From: Bradyrhizobium retamae | GTDB lineage: Bacteria > Pseudomonadota > Alphaproteobacteria > Rhizobiales > Xanthobacteraceae | DNA length: 64,000 bases | Direction: 5' to 3' | NCBI RefSeq assembly: GCF_001440415.1 | Contig: NZ_LLYA01000165.1 | Span: 1-64,000, forward strand | Program-made: the position numbers and the translations under genes | Notes under the pieces: model-generated | The model's input: only the letters and a program-made list of their open reading frames with translations | Databases searched by the model: none | What the model was told of the DNA's origin: nothing | Part shown: one piece after another, positions 1 through 8,142 of the stretch | How positions within the stretch are numbered: position 1 is the first letter of the stretch | How the letters are laid out: each line of letters opens with the position of its first letter

Positions 1-47
1 CACCCTATGGCACTTCGATGCCGCAGAGTGGGCGCCGTCCACAGCAT

Positions 48-150
48 CAATCGCGTCATTCTGACTGCCGGCAGATCACTTCCGGTCAGCACCGATAAAC
101 AGACATCCTGAGCCTGCTTCGGCATGTCTCAAAGGTGCCATAAGCGGTCA
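48..150. repeat. Dispersed repeat, copy 1
   Basis: The stretch beginning CAATCGCGTCATT and running through ACTTCCGG, GATAAACAGACATC and CATGTCTCAAAGGTGCCA recurs with the same order of blocks near 50119-50237, and in part near 49582-49630. It abuts the tail of a broken substrate-binding gene. It is non-coding in appearance and typical of the dispersed repeats of Bradyrhizobium-like genomes; no transposase is attached. Confidence 0.6.
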
Positions 151-240
151 TTCGACCACCTCGTCGGCGATGGCGAGGAGTGCCCGCGGCAGTTCAATCC
201 CGAGCGCCTTGGCCGCCTTCAAATTGACGACAAACTCGAA
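148..240 (-). pseudogene. C-terminal remnant of ABC_sub_bind-type substrate-binding protein
   Basis: The minus strand reads FEFVVNLKAAKALGIELP, then about ten more residues and a TGA at 148. This is the typical C-terminus of the ABC_sub_bind family of periplasmic proteins (normally about 320 residues), which usually ends in a NLKTAKALGL-like helix. Only about 30 residues remain and upstream sequence in that frame is unrelated, so this is a fragment and not a gene. It lies against a dispersed repeat. Confidence 0.6.
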
Positions 241-263
241 TTGGTGCCGATGCGCGGCAACAT

Positions 264-434
264 GGTGTCGCCGCCGTCTGGACCCAAGAGATCGCGGCCG
301 TGTTCAAGGAACGCGATGTCATCTACCTTGCGGACAACGACAAACCCGGGCGCGACAAAGCTGCCAGGGCGGGACAGGCGCTCACAGGCGTTGCCAGGAG
401 CATTCGCGTTGCGAGCTGCCGGTCTCCGGCCGAG
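264..434 (+). pseudogene. Toprim-domain primase remnant
   Basis: One plus-strand frame without a start encodes a segment ending DVIYLADNDKPGRDKAA. The acidic DND with a following PGR is the Toprim signature of phage/plasmid primase-helicases, where the two Asp residues bind metal. Only about 55 residues of the domain survive and no zinc-binding or helicase part is nearby, so the gene is dead. Together with the MT-A70 gene just downstream it suggests a decayed prophage or integrative element. Confidence 0.5.
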
Positions 435-493
435 CGATGCGGCCAGCGTGGATATTTCGTTGGGGCAGGATCGTGAGGTGTACCGTGTCGATC

Positions 494-1160
494 ATGCCCT
501 GGTTTTTCGAGCCGTTGTTGCCGCGTTCATTCCGGCTCGTGCTGATTGATCCGCCGTGGGAATTTCAAACCTACTCGCGCGCCGGACAAGGCAAGTCGGC
601 GCAGGCACATTACACCGTGATGCCGCTCGACGCGATCAAGGCGCTTCCTGTCCGCGACCTCTGCCAGGACGACGCCATCGTGATGTGTTGGGCCACCATA
701 CCTATGCTGCCGGACGCGCTCGCCTGCCTTGAAGCGTGGCGTGTCACGTACAAAAGTAACCTCGTCTGGCGCAAGGTCACGAGGTGCGGGAAGCTGCGTA
801 TGGGTTGCGGATTTTGGACGCGATCAATGCACGAGCAGGTGCTGATCGGCACCATCGGAAAGCCGCCACTGATCACGTTTTCCATCGATCTTTGACGGCG
901 TAGCGCGCCAGCACAGCCGCAAGCCGGATGAGCTTTATCAGATGATCGCGGATCGCACGCCGGGTTGGCGGCGCGCCGACATCTTCTCGCGTGAGACGCG
1001 CCACGGCTGGCACGCGTGGGGTAGCGAGGCTGGCAAGTACGATGATGAGGTGCGCGGTGCCCCTATCCGTCAGGCTGGCATCAAGCAGCGCCAGGCGGCG
1101 CAAAAAGAGGCGATAGGCGAAATGCGATCGGCGGCGGCGGCAATCAATCCCCTGTGCTGA
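494..1160 (+). pseudogene. MT-A70 family adenine methyltransferase, frameshifted
   Basis: From ATG 494 the frame reads MPWFFEPLLPRSF and then the catalytic motif DPPW (LVLIDPPWEF), followed by MPLDAIKALP, and breaks near 865-881. The next frame continues the family with FDGVAR, the conserved SRKPDE and a C-terminal GWRRADIFSRET block to a stop at 1160. MT-A70 enzymes methylate adenine N6 in DNA or RNA, and such short forms are common on phages and islands. One base gained or lost near 870 separates the two halves. Either the gene is dead or the assembly has an indel; both parts are otherwise well conserved. Confidence 0.75.
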
Positions 1161-1202
1161 TCAGCAAGCGGCATCTTCCCTCCCGTTCCTCTCCGTACAA
1201 TC

Positions 1203-1240
1203 TGGTCACATGACCAAATTTAGTCAAGCGACCAATTTTG
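1203..1240. promoter_or_regulatory. Candidate TetR operator
   Basis: TGGTCA-CA-TGACCA at 1203-1216 is an inverted repeat with a two-base spacer. It is followed at once by a second, looser one, TTTAGTC-AAGC-GACCAA at 1219-1235. Both share the half-site GACCAA. They lie about 100 bases upstream of the TetR gene, the normal place for an autoregulatory operator. Binding is inferred. Confidence 0.45.
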
Positions 1241-1338
1241 GGCAAAGATGCTGACATTTTGGGCGTTACGAAGAGGGGAGCGACTGCGGCTATTTGACAG
1301 AACTTGGCGCATCACCGAACATCTGGCGCATGAAGACT

Positions 1339-1965
1339 ATGATGACAAAAAGCGAAGTTACGCGCGCACAGATCATCCAGGGAGCGTTGCAAGCTCTGGA
1401 GAAGACAGGTGTTCTCGGTACGACCACCAGAAAGATCGCGGCGGAAGCGAATGTCAAACTCGCGACACTGCACTATCATTTCGAGAGCAAGAGCGCGCTC
1501 CTCGTCGCGGTGCTTGAAGTGTTGATAGATGAGATTGCAGAACGGCTGCGCGAGGACAGAGCCGGCACGGAGCCCGCATTAGACGAGCGGATCGAAATTC
1601 TCATCCGCGGCACTTGGCGCTCAATCACACGGTCGCGCACGCGACAAATCGTCCAGTATGAACTGACGCTCTACGCCCTCCGAGAAGGAGCCCAATGGTT
1701 GGCGGATCAACAGTACGAGGCATATCTGCGCCTCTACCGGGACCAACTGGCAAGCAAGTCAGGAAAATCAGAACTGTCACCTCAGGGCTACACAACCCTT
1801 GCGCGGTTTATTCTCGCTGGGATCGATGGTCTCATTTTGCAGGAATTGGTCAAGCCGAGCCGTGCTCGTTCGAATCAAGCAATCGAGGCACTCATTTTCG
1901 GCACCAAACAGCTTTCTCAACAGCTTTTGTCGTCTGGAGGCAATCGTCAAGTCCTGCTCCGATGA
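1339..1965 (+). CDS. TetR/AcrR family transcriptional regulator
   Basis: A 208-residue regulator. The N-terminal helix-turn-helix spans about residues 10-55 (TTTRKIAAEANVKLATLHYH, then F-x-S-K-S-ALL), the TetR signature. The rest is the helical ligand-binding and dimerisation domain, with a typical late segment around FILAGIDGLILQ. The length is normal for the family. Three clustered ATGs (1330, 1339, 1342) precede the HTH and no strong ribosome site separates them; 1339 is a compromise. The ligand is unknown and the neighbours are gene fragments, so no target operon can be named. Direct-facing inverted repeats upstream may be its operator. Confidence 0.85.
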   Translation: MMTKSEVTRAQIIQGALQALEKTGVLGTTTRKIAAEANVKLATLHYHFESKSALLVAVLEVLIDEIAERLREDRAGTEPALDERIEILIRGTWRSITRSRTRQIVQYELTLYALREGAQWLADQQYEAYLRLYRDQLASKSGKSELSPQGYTTLARFILAGIDGLILQELVKPSRARSNQAIEALIFGTKQLSQQLLSSGGNRQVLLR

Positions 1966-2059
1966 CGTGACAGATGGATCGACTCCGGCACGCAACAAAC
2001 GCACTTACCGACGCTTCGATGACGAAGTCATAGGAGCAAGAAACTGAGCTGCGATGAGA

Positions 2060-2240
2060 GCGAGGGCGTCGGACCAGGCGGCAGCCCGCAGGGTCGGAGG
2101 CGAGCGTAGTCGCAGCACCGCCTTTAAACCCAATCGAAAACGGGGTCTTTGTTCGCGCCCTTGGCGATACTCTGATGCTGTCGCCGCCCGCATTATCAAC
2201 GAGGAGCAGATTGGTCAGATCGCCAATTCGGACGTTGTGA
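2060..2240 (+). pseudogene. C-terminal remnant of class III aminotransferase
   Basis: In one frame the sequence reads ENGVFVRALGDTLMLSPP. After a one-base shift near 2190 it continues IINEEQIGQI. This order (VRALGD, SPP, LII-x-EEQI) is the C-terminal end of PLP-dependent class III (omega-amino acid:pyruvate type) transaminases. About 40 residues of a roughly 450-residue enzyme remain, so it is a frameshifted relic. Confidence 0.5.
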
Positions 2241-2639
2241 GATGATGAGGCGTTGACGACGGCGGCCGAGACTCCGCGTTGGGATTTCAGGTGTCCAGCT
2301 TTGCTGGCCGTACGTCAGCTTGCGCGGCCGCCAGCGCAGACGGCCATCTCTTGAGTTCTCGCCCACCGAAATTTCCGACATCGGTTTTCGATCGCGACTA
2401 GACTTGGCAGCGAAACGATGGACGACCCCGAGAATCCTCGCACCCACGCGACGCACAGATCGCGCCAGCATGATGAGCACCGGGAAGAAAGTCGATTCAG
2501 CCCCCGTTTGGACGCCTGCGTCGAAGGGCGGTGGCGCCGACACGACCGCGAGAAAATGGTCCGCCCGAGAGATTTTGCGAAGCTGACGTTTCGGGCTTTT
2601 GTCAGCAGTTACAGGTGCCGATGAGGTAGACCTTGACGT
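2241..2639. other. Gene-free stretch
   Basis: No frame in these 399 bases gives a recognisable protein, and no clear hairpin or repeat stands out. Arginine-rich open frames on both strands look like by-products of high GC. It separates the aminotransferase relic from the end of the epimerase gene. Confidence 0.4.
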
Positions 2640-3491
2640 TCAGGACTCGGCCGCGGCCCAGCCTTGCCGCATGCCCTTGAGCCCGAACTCATAAACCTCC
2701 TCCTCGTTGGGGGAGAAGTCGCGCCACACGCGGGTGGCGGCGGCGAGCGCCGGAACGGCGCGGCCGAAGGCTTCGATCGTCAACCTACCATCATATTCTG
2801 CGGCCCTCAGCGCCTTAAAGGTGGGACCCCACGGCACATGGCCCTTCCCCGGGGTGCCGCGGTCATTCTCCGAGATATGGACATGGATCATGTGCCGCTT
2901 GATTGTATTTATGGCGGCGACCGGGTCCTTCTCCTCGATATTGGCATGGAATGTATCGTACATCCCTTTGATTGCGGGATGATCGACTTCGTCCAGATAG
3001 CTGGCCAACTGATCCATCGTGTTGAGGAAGTAGCATTCGAATCGGTTCACCGCTTCAAGGGCAAAGCTGATGCCATGCTTTCCGGCATGGTCGCCAGCGC
3101 GGCGATGAAATTCGATCCCGCGCTTGCGCTCATCCGCCGTGGGCCCCTTTCCGGTGAAGCGACCGAGTTCGGAGTGCATCGGGCCGGCGATGATCGGTCC
3201 TCCAAGCGCCTTGGTGCAGTCGATGACCCATTTGGCCCGATCGACCGCAGCCTGCCGCTCCATCTTGTCGTCCGAGAGTGGATCGTGCCCTGCGCCCAAC
3301 ACGCTCGCAGTCGTGACGTCGAGATCCATCTTGGCAAGTTGCTCTCCGAGCCTTGCGTAGGAATCGATCGTTCCTTCGAAGATCGGAACCTCCACGCTAT
3401 CGTAACCCGCCCTCTTGAGCGCCTTCAGCACAGGCGCGTGTTCGTCGGTGACATGCCCTGTCCAGAGCAGCAGATTGAATCCGTACTTCAT
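2640..3491 (-). CDS. Sugar phosphate isomerase/epimerase (tagatose/psicose 3-epimerase-like)
   Basis: A 283-residue TIM-barrel protein of the AP-endonuclease-2 superfamily, closest in motif pattern to D-tagatose/D-psicose 3-epimerases, which interconvert ketoses at C3. The four expected metal or catalytic residues can be read: Glu in ALEAVNRFE, Asp in GMYDTFHANIEE, His in MIHVHISENDRG, and Glu in RLTIEAFGRA near the end. Start ATG 3491 is chosen because GGGGAGG lies six bases upstream. It is the last gene of the minus-strand transport operon, 46 bases after the DJ-1 gene, so it probably acts on the imported sugar or polyol. The exact substrate cannot be told. Confidence 0.85.
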   Translation of the reverse strand: MKYGFNLLLWTGHVTDEHAPVLKALKRAGYDSVEVPIFEGTIDSYARLGEQLAKMDLDVTTASVLGAGHDPLSDDKMERQAAVDRAKWVIDCTKALGGPIIAGPMHSELGRFTGKGPTADERKRGIEFHRRAGDHAGKHGISFALEAVNRFECYFLNTMDQLASYLDEVDHPAIKGMYDTFHANIEEKDPVAAINTIKRHMIHVHISENDRGTPGKGHVPWGPTFKALRAAEYDGRLTIEAFGRAVPALAAATRVWRDFSPNEEEVYEFGLKGMRQGWAAAES

Positions 3492-3537
3492 TCGTGCCTC
3501 CCCATTGAGCTTTCTCACCGCAGGCCAGTTCCGCGGC

Positions 3538-4284
3538 TCAGCCCCTTGCAGACACCAGCTGCTTCACCATCGCGTTAATCAGGCGCGGCAGGTCATAAGG
3601 GAAACGGGCCGTAATCAGGTTGCCGTCGACCACGCAGGGTTCGTCCAGGACCGTAGCGCCAGCGTTTTCGAGGTCGATCTGTATGTTCCACACAGCCGTG
3701 GCGCGCTTGCCTTTGAGGATCTTGGCGCTCACCATAACCCATTGGCCATGACAGATGGCGCATGTGGGCTTGCCCGCTTCATACATGGCGCTCACAAGCG
3801 CGCGCGCATGTTGGTCCATGCGCAGCGCATCAGGGTTCCAGCATCCGCCCGGCAGGAGCATGGCATCGTAATCCTCCGCCCTAGCTTCATCCGTGTAGCG
3901 GTCGATCTTCAGCCAACCTGCGTTTTCCATGAGGCGGATGGCGAGGACATGGGTGGCGCATTGCGGCGGGAAGCGGAGGCCGAGCGTGGGATGAAACTCA
4001 CCGATGCGGGGCGAGACAACATGAACAGTGGCGCCGTGTTCGGTGAGCCAGCGATGAGCACCCAGAATCTCCACTTCCTCCACGCCATTGGTGCAGCAGA
4101 TGGCGATGCGCTTGCCCTTGAGCAGACTTGGATTTGTCGGGGGATCAAGCAGGAAGCTCTTGAGCTCGCGGTTCAATTCACCGTCAGCCATCACCAACAA
4201 TTCCGTCGAAATAGATGGGACCGGCGAAGAGGACATTAGCTGCTGCATGCGGTTGAAGGCAGTGGCTTGGGGAGACGCGCTCAT
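3538..4284 (-). CDS. DJ-1/PfpI family protein
   Basis: A 248-residue protein of the class I glutamine amidotransferase-like fold. After a roughly 55-residue N-terminal extension comes the core RIAICCTNGVEEVE, then DYDAMLLPGGCWNPD, and the nucleophile elbow PTCAICHGQW with the conserved Cys-His pair. Members act as glyoxalases, deglycases, chaperones or amidases. The extension is unusual for a PfpI protein. It lies between the membrane protein and the epimerase in the ABC operon; protection against reactive carbonyls made by the dehydrogenases nearby is a possible role, but this is inference. Confidence 0.8.
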   Translation of the reverse strand: MSASPQATAFNRMQQLMSSSPVPSISTELLVMADGELNRELKSFLLDPPTNPSLLKGKRIAICCTNGVEEVEILGAHRWLTEHGATVHVVSPRIGEFHPTLGLRFPPQCATHVLAIRLMENAGWLKIDRYTDEARAEDYDAMLLPGGCWNPDALRMDQHARALVSAMYEAGKPTCAICHGQWVMVSAKILKGKRATAVWNIQIDLENAGATVLDEPCVVDGNLITARFPYDLPRLINAMVKQLVSARG

Positions 4285-4426
4285 CTTTCATGCTCCTGAA
4301 CGAGGTTGATTGGCACATTCGCGACTAAAAACATCAGAAAACGATCCGCCTTAGATGCACGGGTCTGCTGGTTGAGGGCGGTTTATCGACACGCATAGAA
4401 TCCGTGGATGCCTTGAAGGTGCAGGC

Positions 4427-4876
4427 TCACTCCTTGCGGCGACTCTGCAGCGTGATGAGGCCAGCCAAAGCAGCAGCGATAACCGCAATAGTCCATGTGA
4501 AGCTATGCATGTACCAAGGCGTTGCGTTGAGCTGAACTTTGCCTAGCACGGTGTTGGGATCCGGCGGCTTGAGGAAGAATGCGCCGTAGAGATGTGCGAC
4601 AACGATGGCCGCGAGCAGCACAATGCAGAAGATCATGGCGACGACCATGACCACCGTTACCAGCGAGCGCTTGGGTACACCAGGTTGCGCCAGAGGCAGG
4701 AGGTTGTTGACAAGCCCTGCCAGAACGATCAGCCCGCAGCCAACCGTGAAAAGCAAGGTGTTGAACGGCTGAAAAATCATCAGAAGCGCGAACACGCCAA
4801 GCCCGATGATGCTGTATTCCAACGTCCGCGCCGCCGTCGGTGTCAGTCCGCCATTGCCTTGCTCGCCATTTCTCAT
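4427..4876 (-). CDS. Small integral membrane protein of the ABC operon
   Basis: 149 residues with four hydrophobic helices: about 19-40, 41-63, 71-97 and 127-142. The first half, around LMIFQPFNTLLFTVG, resembles the 70-residue membrane protein at 25186-25398 in the other ABC locus (LMQPVSLTLYSW). Its start overlaps the stop of the ATPase gene by four bases (ATGA), so it is translationally coupled. Rhizobial glycerol ABC operons also carry a small membrane gene (GlpU) beside the permeases, so an accessory role in the transporter is plausible. No enzymatic motif is visible. Confidence 0.7.
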   Translation of the reverse strand: MRNGEQGNGGLTPTAARTLEYSIIGLGVFALLMIFQPFNTLLFTVGCGLIVLAGLVNNLLPLAQPGVPKRSLVTVVMVVAMIFCIVLLAAIVVAHLYGAFFLKPPDPNTVLGKVQLNATPWYMHSFTWTIAVIAAALAGLITLQSRRKE

Positions 4877-5961
4877 GCGCGCACCGCCTTTCCGTCGTCT
4901 GCGAACACGTGGGTTTGTGCGGGATCTGGAACGAGGTGGAGCGCCTCGCCAATCTTCACCCTTTTGTCACGCGGCACGACGACCCGGATGTCGCTGCCCG
5001 TCTTGGTGCGCGCGTGAATAAGCGTCTCGGCACCCATTGGCTCAATGAGCTCGGCCATGGCGTCGATCGTGTCCCTGGTGTCCTCGGAGACAACGCTGAA
5101 AGCTCGCGGGCGAATTCCCACGGTGACCCTTCCAGTCTTCAGGTTTGCGACCGCGGGATGGACGCTCAGATCGACATCCTGCTCGTCGAAGACCACTTTC
5201 GCCTTGCCGTTGCCGTAGCCCTTGAATTGTGCGTCGATCAGGTTCATCTGCGGCGTGCCGATGAAGCTCGCAACAAAGACGTTGGCGGGTTTTGCGAAGA
5301 CCTCATGTGGGCTTCCCACCTGCTCGATGAGCCCGTCGCGCATGATGGCAATACGGTCTGCCATGGTCAGGGCTTCAAGCTGGTCGTGGGTGACTATGAC
5401 AGTGGCTTTCGTGAGATTTGACAGCACGGCCTTGATCTGGCCGCGCATGGAGTGACGCAGCTCCACATCGAGCCGCGAGAGAGGTTCGTCGAACAGAAAG
5501 CATTTGGGATCCCGAACAATGGCGCGGGCAACAGCGGCGCGTTGCTTCTCGCCCTCCGAAATCTGCCCTGGCAATCGGTCCAGGATATCGCGAAGATGCA
5601 AGATGTCAGCCACCTTCCTGACGCGAGCTGCCACTTCCGCGCTCCCAATTGCTTCGCGGTGAAGAGGCATTGCAATGTTCCGCCCAACACTAAGCGCCGG
5701 ATAGAGCGCATAGAACTGGAAGACCATTGCGATGTCGCGCTTCTCCGGCGGCAGGTGGTTCACGCGCCGCCCTGCAATGACCACGTCCCCTGCGGTGGCG
5801 CGTTCGAGGCCGGCAATCGTGCGCAGCGTAGTCGTCTTGCCGCAGCCCGAAGGACCGAGCAGACAAACAGTTTCACCCGCAGCCACGGACAGGTTGGCAT
5901 CCTTGACGGCAACAAATGTGCCGAACTTCTTGGTGAGGTCGCGTATTTCGATGGTCGACAT
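4873..5961 (-). CDS. ABC transporter ATPase (MalK/UgpC family), ATPase A
   Basis: 362 residues. It has Walker A GPSGCGKTT, the Q-loop in FQFYALYPAL, Walker B FLFDEPLSRLD and a canonical switch His in VIVTHDQLEAL, then a C-terminal TOBE/OB regulatory region. The ABC signature is degenerate: ISEGEKQR in place of LSGGQQQR. GTG-ATC-ATG occurs at the 5' end; the ATG at 5961 is chosen because AGGAAG lies just upstream. Its partner in the importer is probably ATPase B (9621-10718), which has the opposite pattern. It is coupled to the permease upstream. Confidence 0.92.
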   Translation of the reverse strand: MSTIEIRDLTKKFGTFVAVKDANLSVAAGETVCLLGPSGCGKTTTLRTIAGLERATAGDVVIAGRRVNHLPPEKRDIAMVFQFYALYPALSVGRNIAMPLHREAIGSAEVAARVRKVADILHLRDILDRLPGQISEGEKQRAAVARAIVRDPKCFLFDEPLSRLDVELRHSMRGQIKAVLSNLTKATVIVTHDQLEALTMADRIAIMRDGLIEQVGSPHEVFAKPANVFVASFIGTPQMNLIDAQFKGYGNGKAKVVFDEQDVDLSVHPAVANLKTGRVTVGIRPRAFSVVSEDTRDTIDAMAELIEPMGAETLIHARTKTGSDIRVVVPRDKRVKIGEALHLVPDPAQTHVFADDGKAVRA

Positions 5962-5963
5962 GA

Positions 5964-6908
5964 TCACTTCCTGACCGTGCCGAACGTGACGCCACGCAGC
6001 AGGTGATCCTGCAAAAAGAAGGTGGCAAGGAAAACGGGAACAAGAAACAGGGTTTCAATGGCAGCCAGCAGTGTCCAGTCCGTTCCGCGCCCGCCGGAAG
6101 ACACGGCCTGGTTCATGGCTACAGGCACGGTGCGTGTATCAGGACCCGTCAGGAGCAGCGCGAACAGGAATTCGTTCCAGGTGAGGATGAGGCCGAAAAC
6201 AAATGTTGCTGCAAGACCCGCGACAACCTGCGGCAGGCAGATCTTGAAAAACACTTTGATTTCTGACGACCCATCGATACGGGCTGCATCCTCGACATCT
6301 GTCGACAACTCATCGAAGAAGCTCTTCATCATCCACACGGTAAATGCGAGATTGAAAGCCGCATAGAGCATGATGATGCCGAGATAGGATCCAGAAAGGC
6401 CCACGGCGCGAAACATCAAGATCACCGGAATGATGACGACGATCGCAGGCAGCATACGGGTCGTCAAAATGACGAAGAGATAGGTATCATTGCCCTTGAG
6501 CGGATAGCGCGAGAAACCATAGGCGGCCAACGTGCCGATAACGAGGGCAAGCAGGACGGATGCCGACGCGATCACGATGGAGTTGAAGAAGAACCGGTCA
6601 AACCCGGTGGACTCCGGCTGGCCACCCGCCGTCATGACGCGGGAAAAGACCGAGGCAAAGTTGTCCAATGTCGGCGTGAAGACAAACTGATCCGGGATGA
6701 GACCAAAGAATGAGGTAGGCGAAAGCGTTGGCGGCACTGAAAGCGCCAGCCCCTGCGGCTTGATCGCCGTGAAGATGATGAAGAGGACCGGCAGGAAGTA
6801 GATGAAGCTAACAACCGCCACGACCAGCGTGCGGCCCCAGCCCGCCTCCGCGATGCCGCCGACGCTACGAAAGCCGATCCACTCCCAGAAAGAAACTCTG
6901 TCTGTCAT
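5964..6908 (-). CDS. Carbohydrate ABC transporter permease (MalG type)
   Basis: 314 residues with six membrane segments and a long periplasmic loop after the first. The cytoplasmic EAA loop is DVEDAARIDGSSEIKVFF, which docks on the ATPase. The C-terminus LLRGVTFGTVRK is typical of the second permease of sugar importers. It lies three bases after the MalF-type gene and two bases before the ATPase A start, so it is one transcription unit. Confidence 0.93.
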   Translation of the reverse strand: MTDRVSFWEWIGFRSVGGIAEAGWGRTLVVAVVSFIYFLPVLFIIFTAIKPQGLALSVPPTLSPTSFFGLIPDQFVFTPTLDNFASVFSRVMTAGGQPESTGFDRFFFNSIVIASASVLLALVIGTLAAYGFSRYPLKGNDTYLFVILTTRMLPAIVVIIPVILMFRAVGLSGSYLGIIMLYAAFNLAFTVWMMKSFFDELSTDVEDAARIDGSSEIKVFFKICLPQVVAGLAATFVFGLILTWNEFLFALLLTGPDTRTVPVAMNQAVSSGGRGTDWTLLAAIETLFLVPVFLATFFLQDHLLRGVTFGTVRK

Positions 6909-6911
6909 GGC

Positions 6912-7982
6912 TCAGGCTTCCCTGTTCTTGGGATTGGCAACGTAGAGATAAAGGTTCGTGAGCACGATCACTATGAAGAGGATGATGTAGGAGATGGCGG
7001 CTCCCTCGCTTGTCTTGTTCTGTTCGTTGGCAATGCGGATTAAGTGATAGGAGATCGTCATTGTGTCGTTTCCGCCCTTGGTTAGCACGATCACAAGGTC
7101 TGCCAGCTTGAAAGCTTCGATGGTGCGAAACAGCAGCGCCAACATCAGGAGCCCGCGGATATAGGGGAAGGTGATGCTCCAGAAGCGCCGCCAGGCGGAG
7201 ACCCTGTCGATGGCGGCTGCCTCGTAGAGATATTTCGGCACGGACACGAGGCCCGCCAGCACGAGCAGCATGACGAAGGGCGACCACATCCAGGCGTCGG
7301 CAAAAACGATACCGGCCACAGCGCCCGCCTTGCTGTCCATGACGATGAACTGGCCGCCCGCGACGCTATTGATTACATAGCTCAGGATGCCGAAGGTGGG
7401 ATCATAGTAGTAGGTGAAGAAGACACCTGAGGCCACGACCGACAGCATCATCGGTGTGAGAACCAGAATCAGCAGGTATTTCCGCAGCGGGAACTGCTTG
7501 GCAAAAAGCATCGCCAGGAGAAATCCCACGATCATCTGTGCAGAAACTGTGCACACCGCGAACATGGCGGTGTTGATGAGGGCGCTCCAGTTGCCCGGCG
7601 CCGCGACCTCGTCGGTCAGAACCTTGATGTAGTTGTTGAGGCCGACGAAACGGATGGATTGCAGGTTCGACTGGTAGGCAAAAAATGAAAGCCCCAGGGA
7701 CCAAAGCAGCGGAAAGATGTTCATCACGAATAGGACGGCGATGGCGGGCGCGACCAGGAGCCCGCCATAATAGCGACGGCGGTAGGCATTCACCGCGAAT
7801 GCCGCAGCGACCAAAGCCGACATAGCGCCAACGACCCAGAAGGAACCGGACGCTGGCAGCGTCACCACCGCAAGCGCGGAGACAACAAGTCCCACGAGAA
7901 CTGCAAGCCGCCAATTGTCGGCCGAAAGCTCAAGAAGAGCCGGTGCAGTCTTGGCAGATCGTATGGTTGACATCAGTTGCAT
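6912..7982 (-). CDS. Carbohydrate ABC transporter permease (MalF type)
   Basis: 356 residues. Two extra helices at about 25-65 precede the usual six, and the EAA loop reads YLYEAAAIDRVSAWRRFW. ATG 7982 is preferred because GGAAG lies five bases upstream; other starts occur at 8003 and 7973. With the MalG-type partner it makes the membrane channel of the importer fed by the binding protein at 8143-9573. Confidence 0.92.
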   Translation of the reverse strand: MQLMSTIRSAKTAPALLELSADNWRLAVLVGLVVSALAVVTLPASGSFWVVGAMSALVAAAFAVNAYRRRYYGGLLVAPAIAVLFVMNIFPLLWSLGLSFFAYQSNLQSIRFVGLNNYIKVLTDEVAAPGNWSALINTAMFAVCTVSAQMIVGFLLAMLFAKQFPLRKYLLILVLTPMMLSVVASGVFFTYYYDPTFGILSYVINSVAGGQFIVMDSKAGAVAGIVFADAWMWSPFVMLLVLAGLVSVPKYLYEAAAIDRVSAWRRFWSITFPYIRGLLMLALLFRTIEAFKLADLVIVLTKGGNDTMTISYHLIRIANEQNKTSEGAAISYIILFIVIVLTNLYLYVANPKNREA

Positions 7983-8142
7983 GAAGCTTCCGTGGAAAAG
8001 CAATTCCTGTGCGTTGCTGAGCGGCCTCGTGCGATCGCGGTCGGCGTCTGGCCATGTCTTTCAATTGGTCGGGGAAGGAGGACGAAGTCTCTTCCCCGGC
8101 CAAGCCTCGCAATTGCGCCGCTCGCAGAGCTCACGCGTCATG

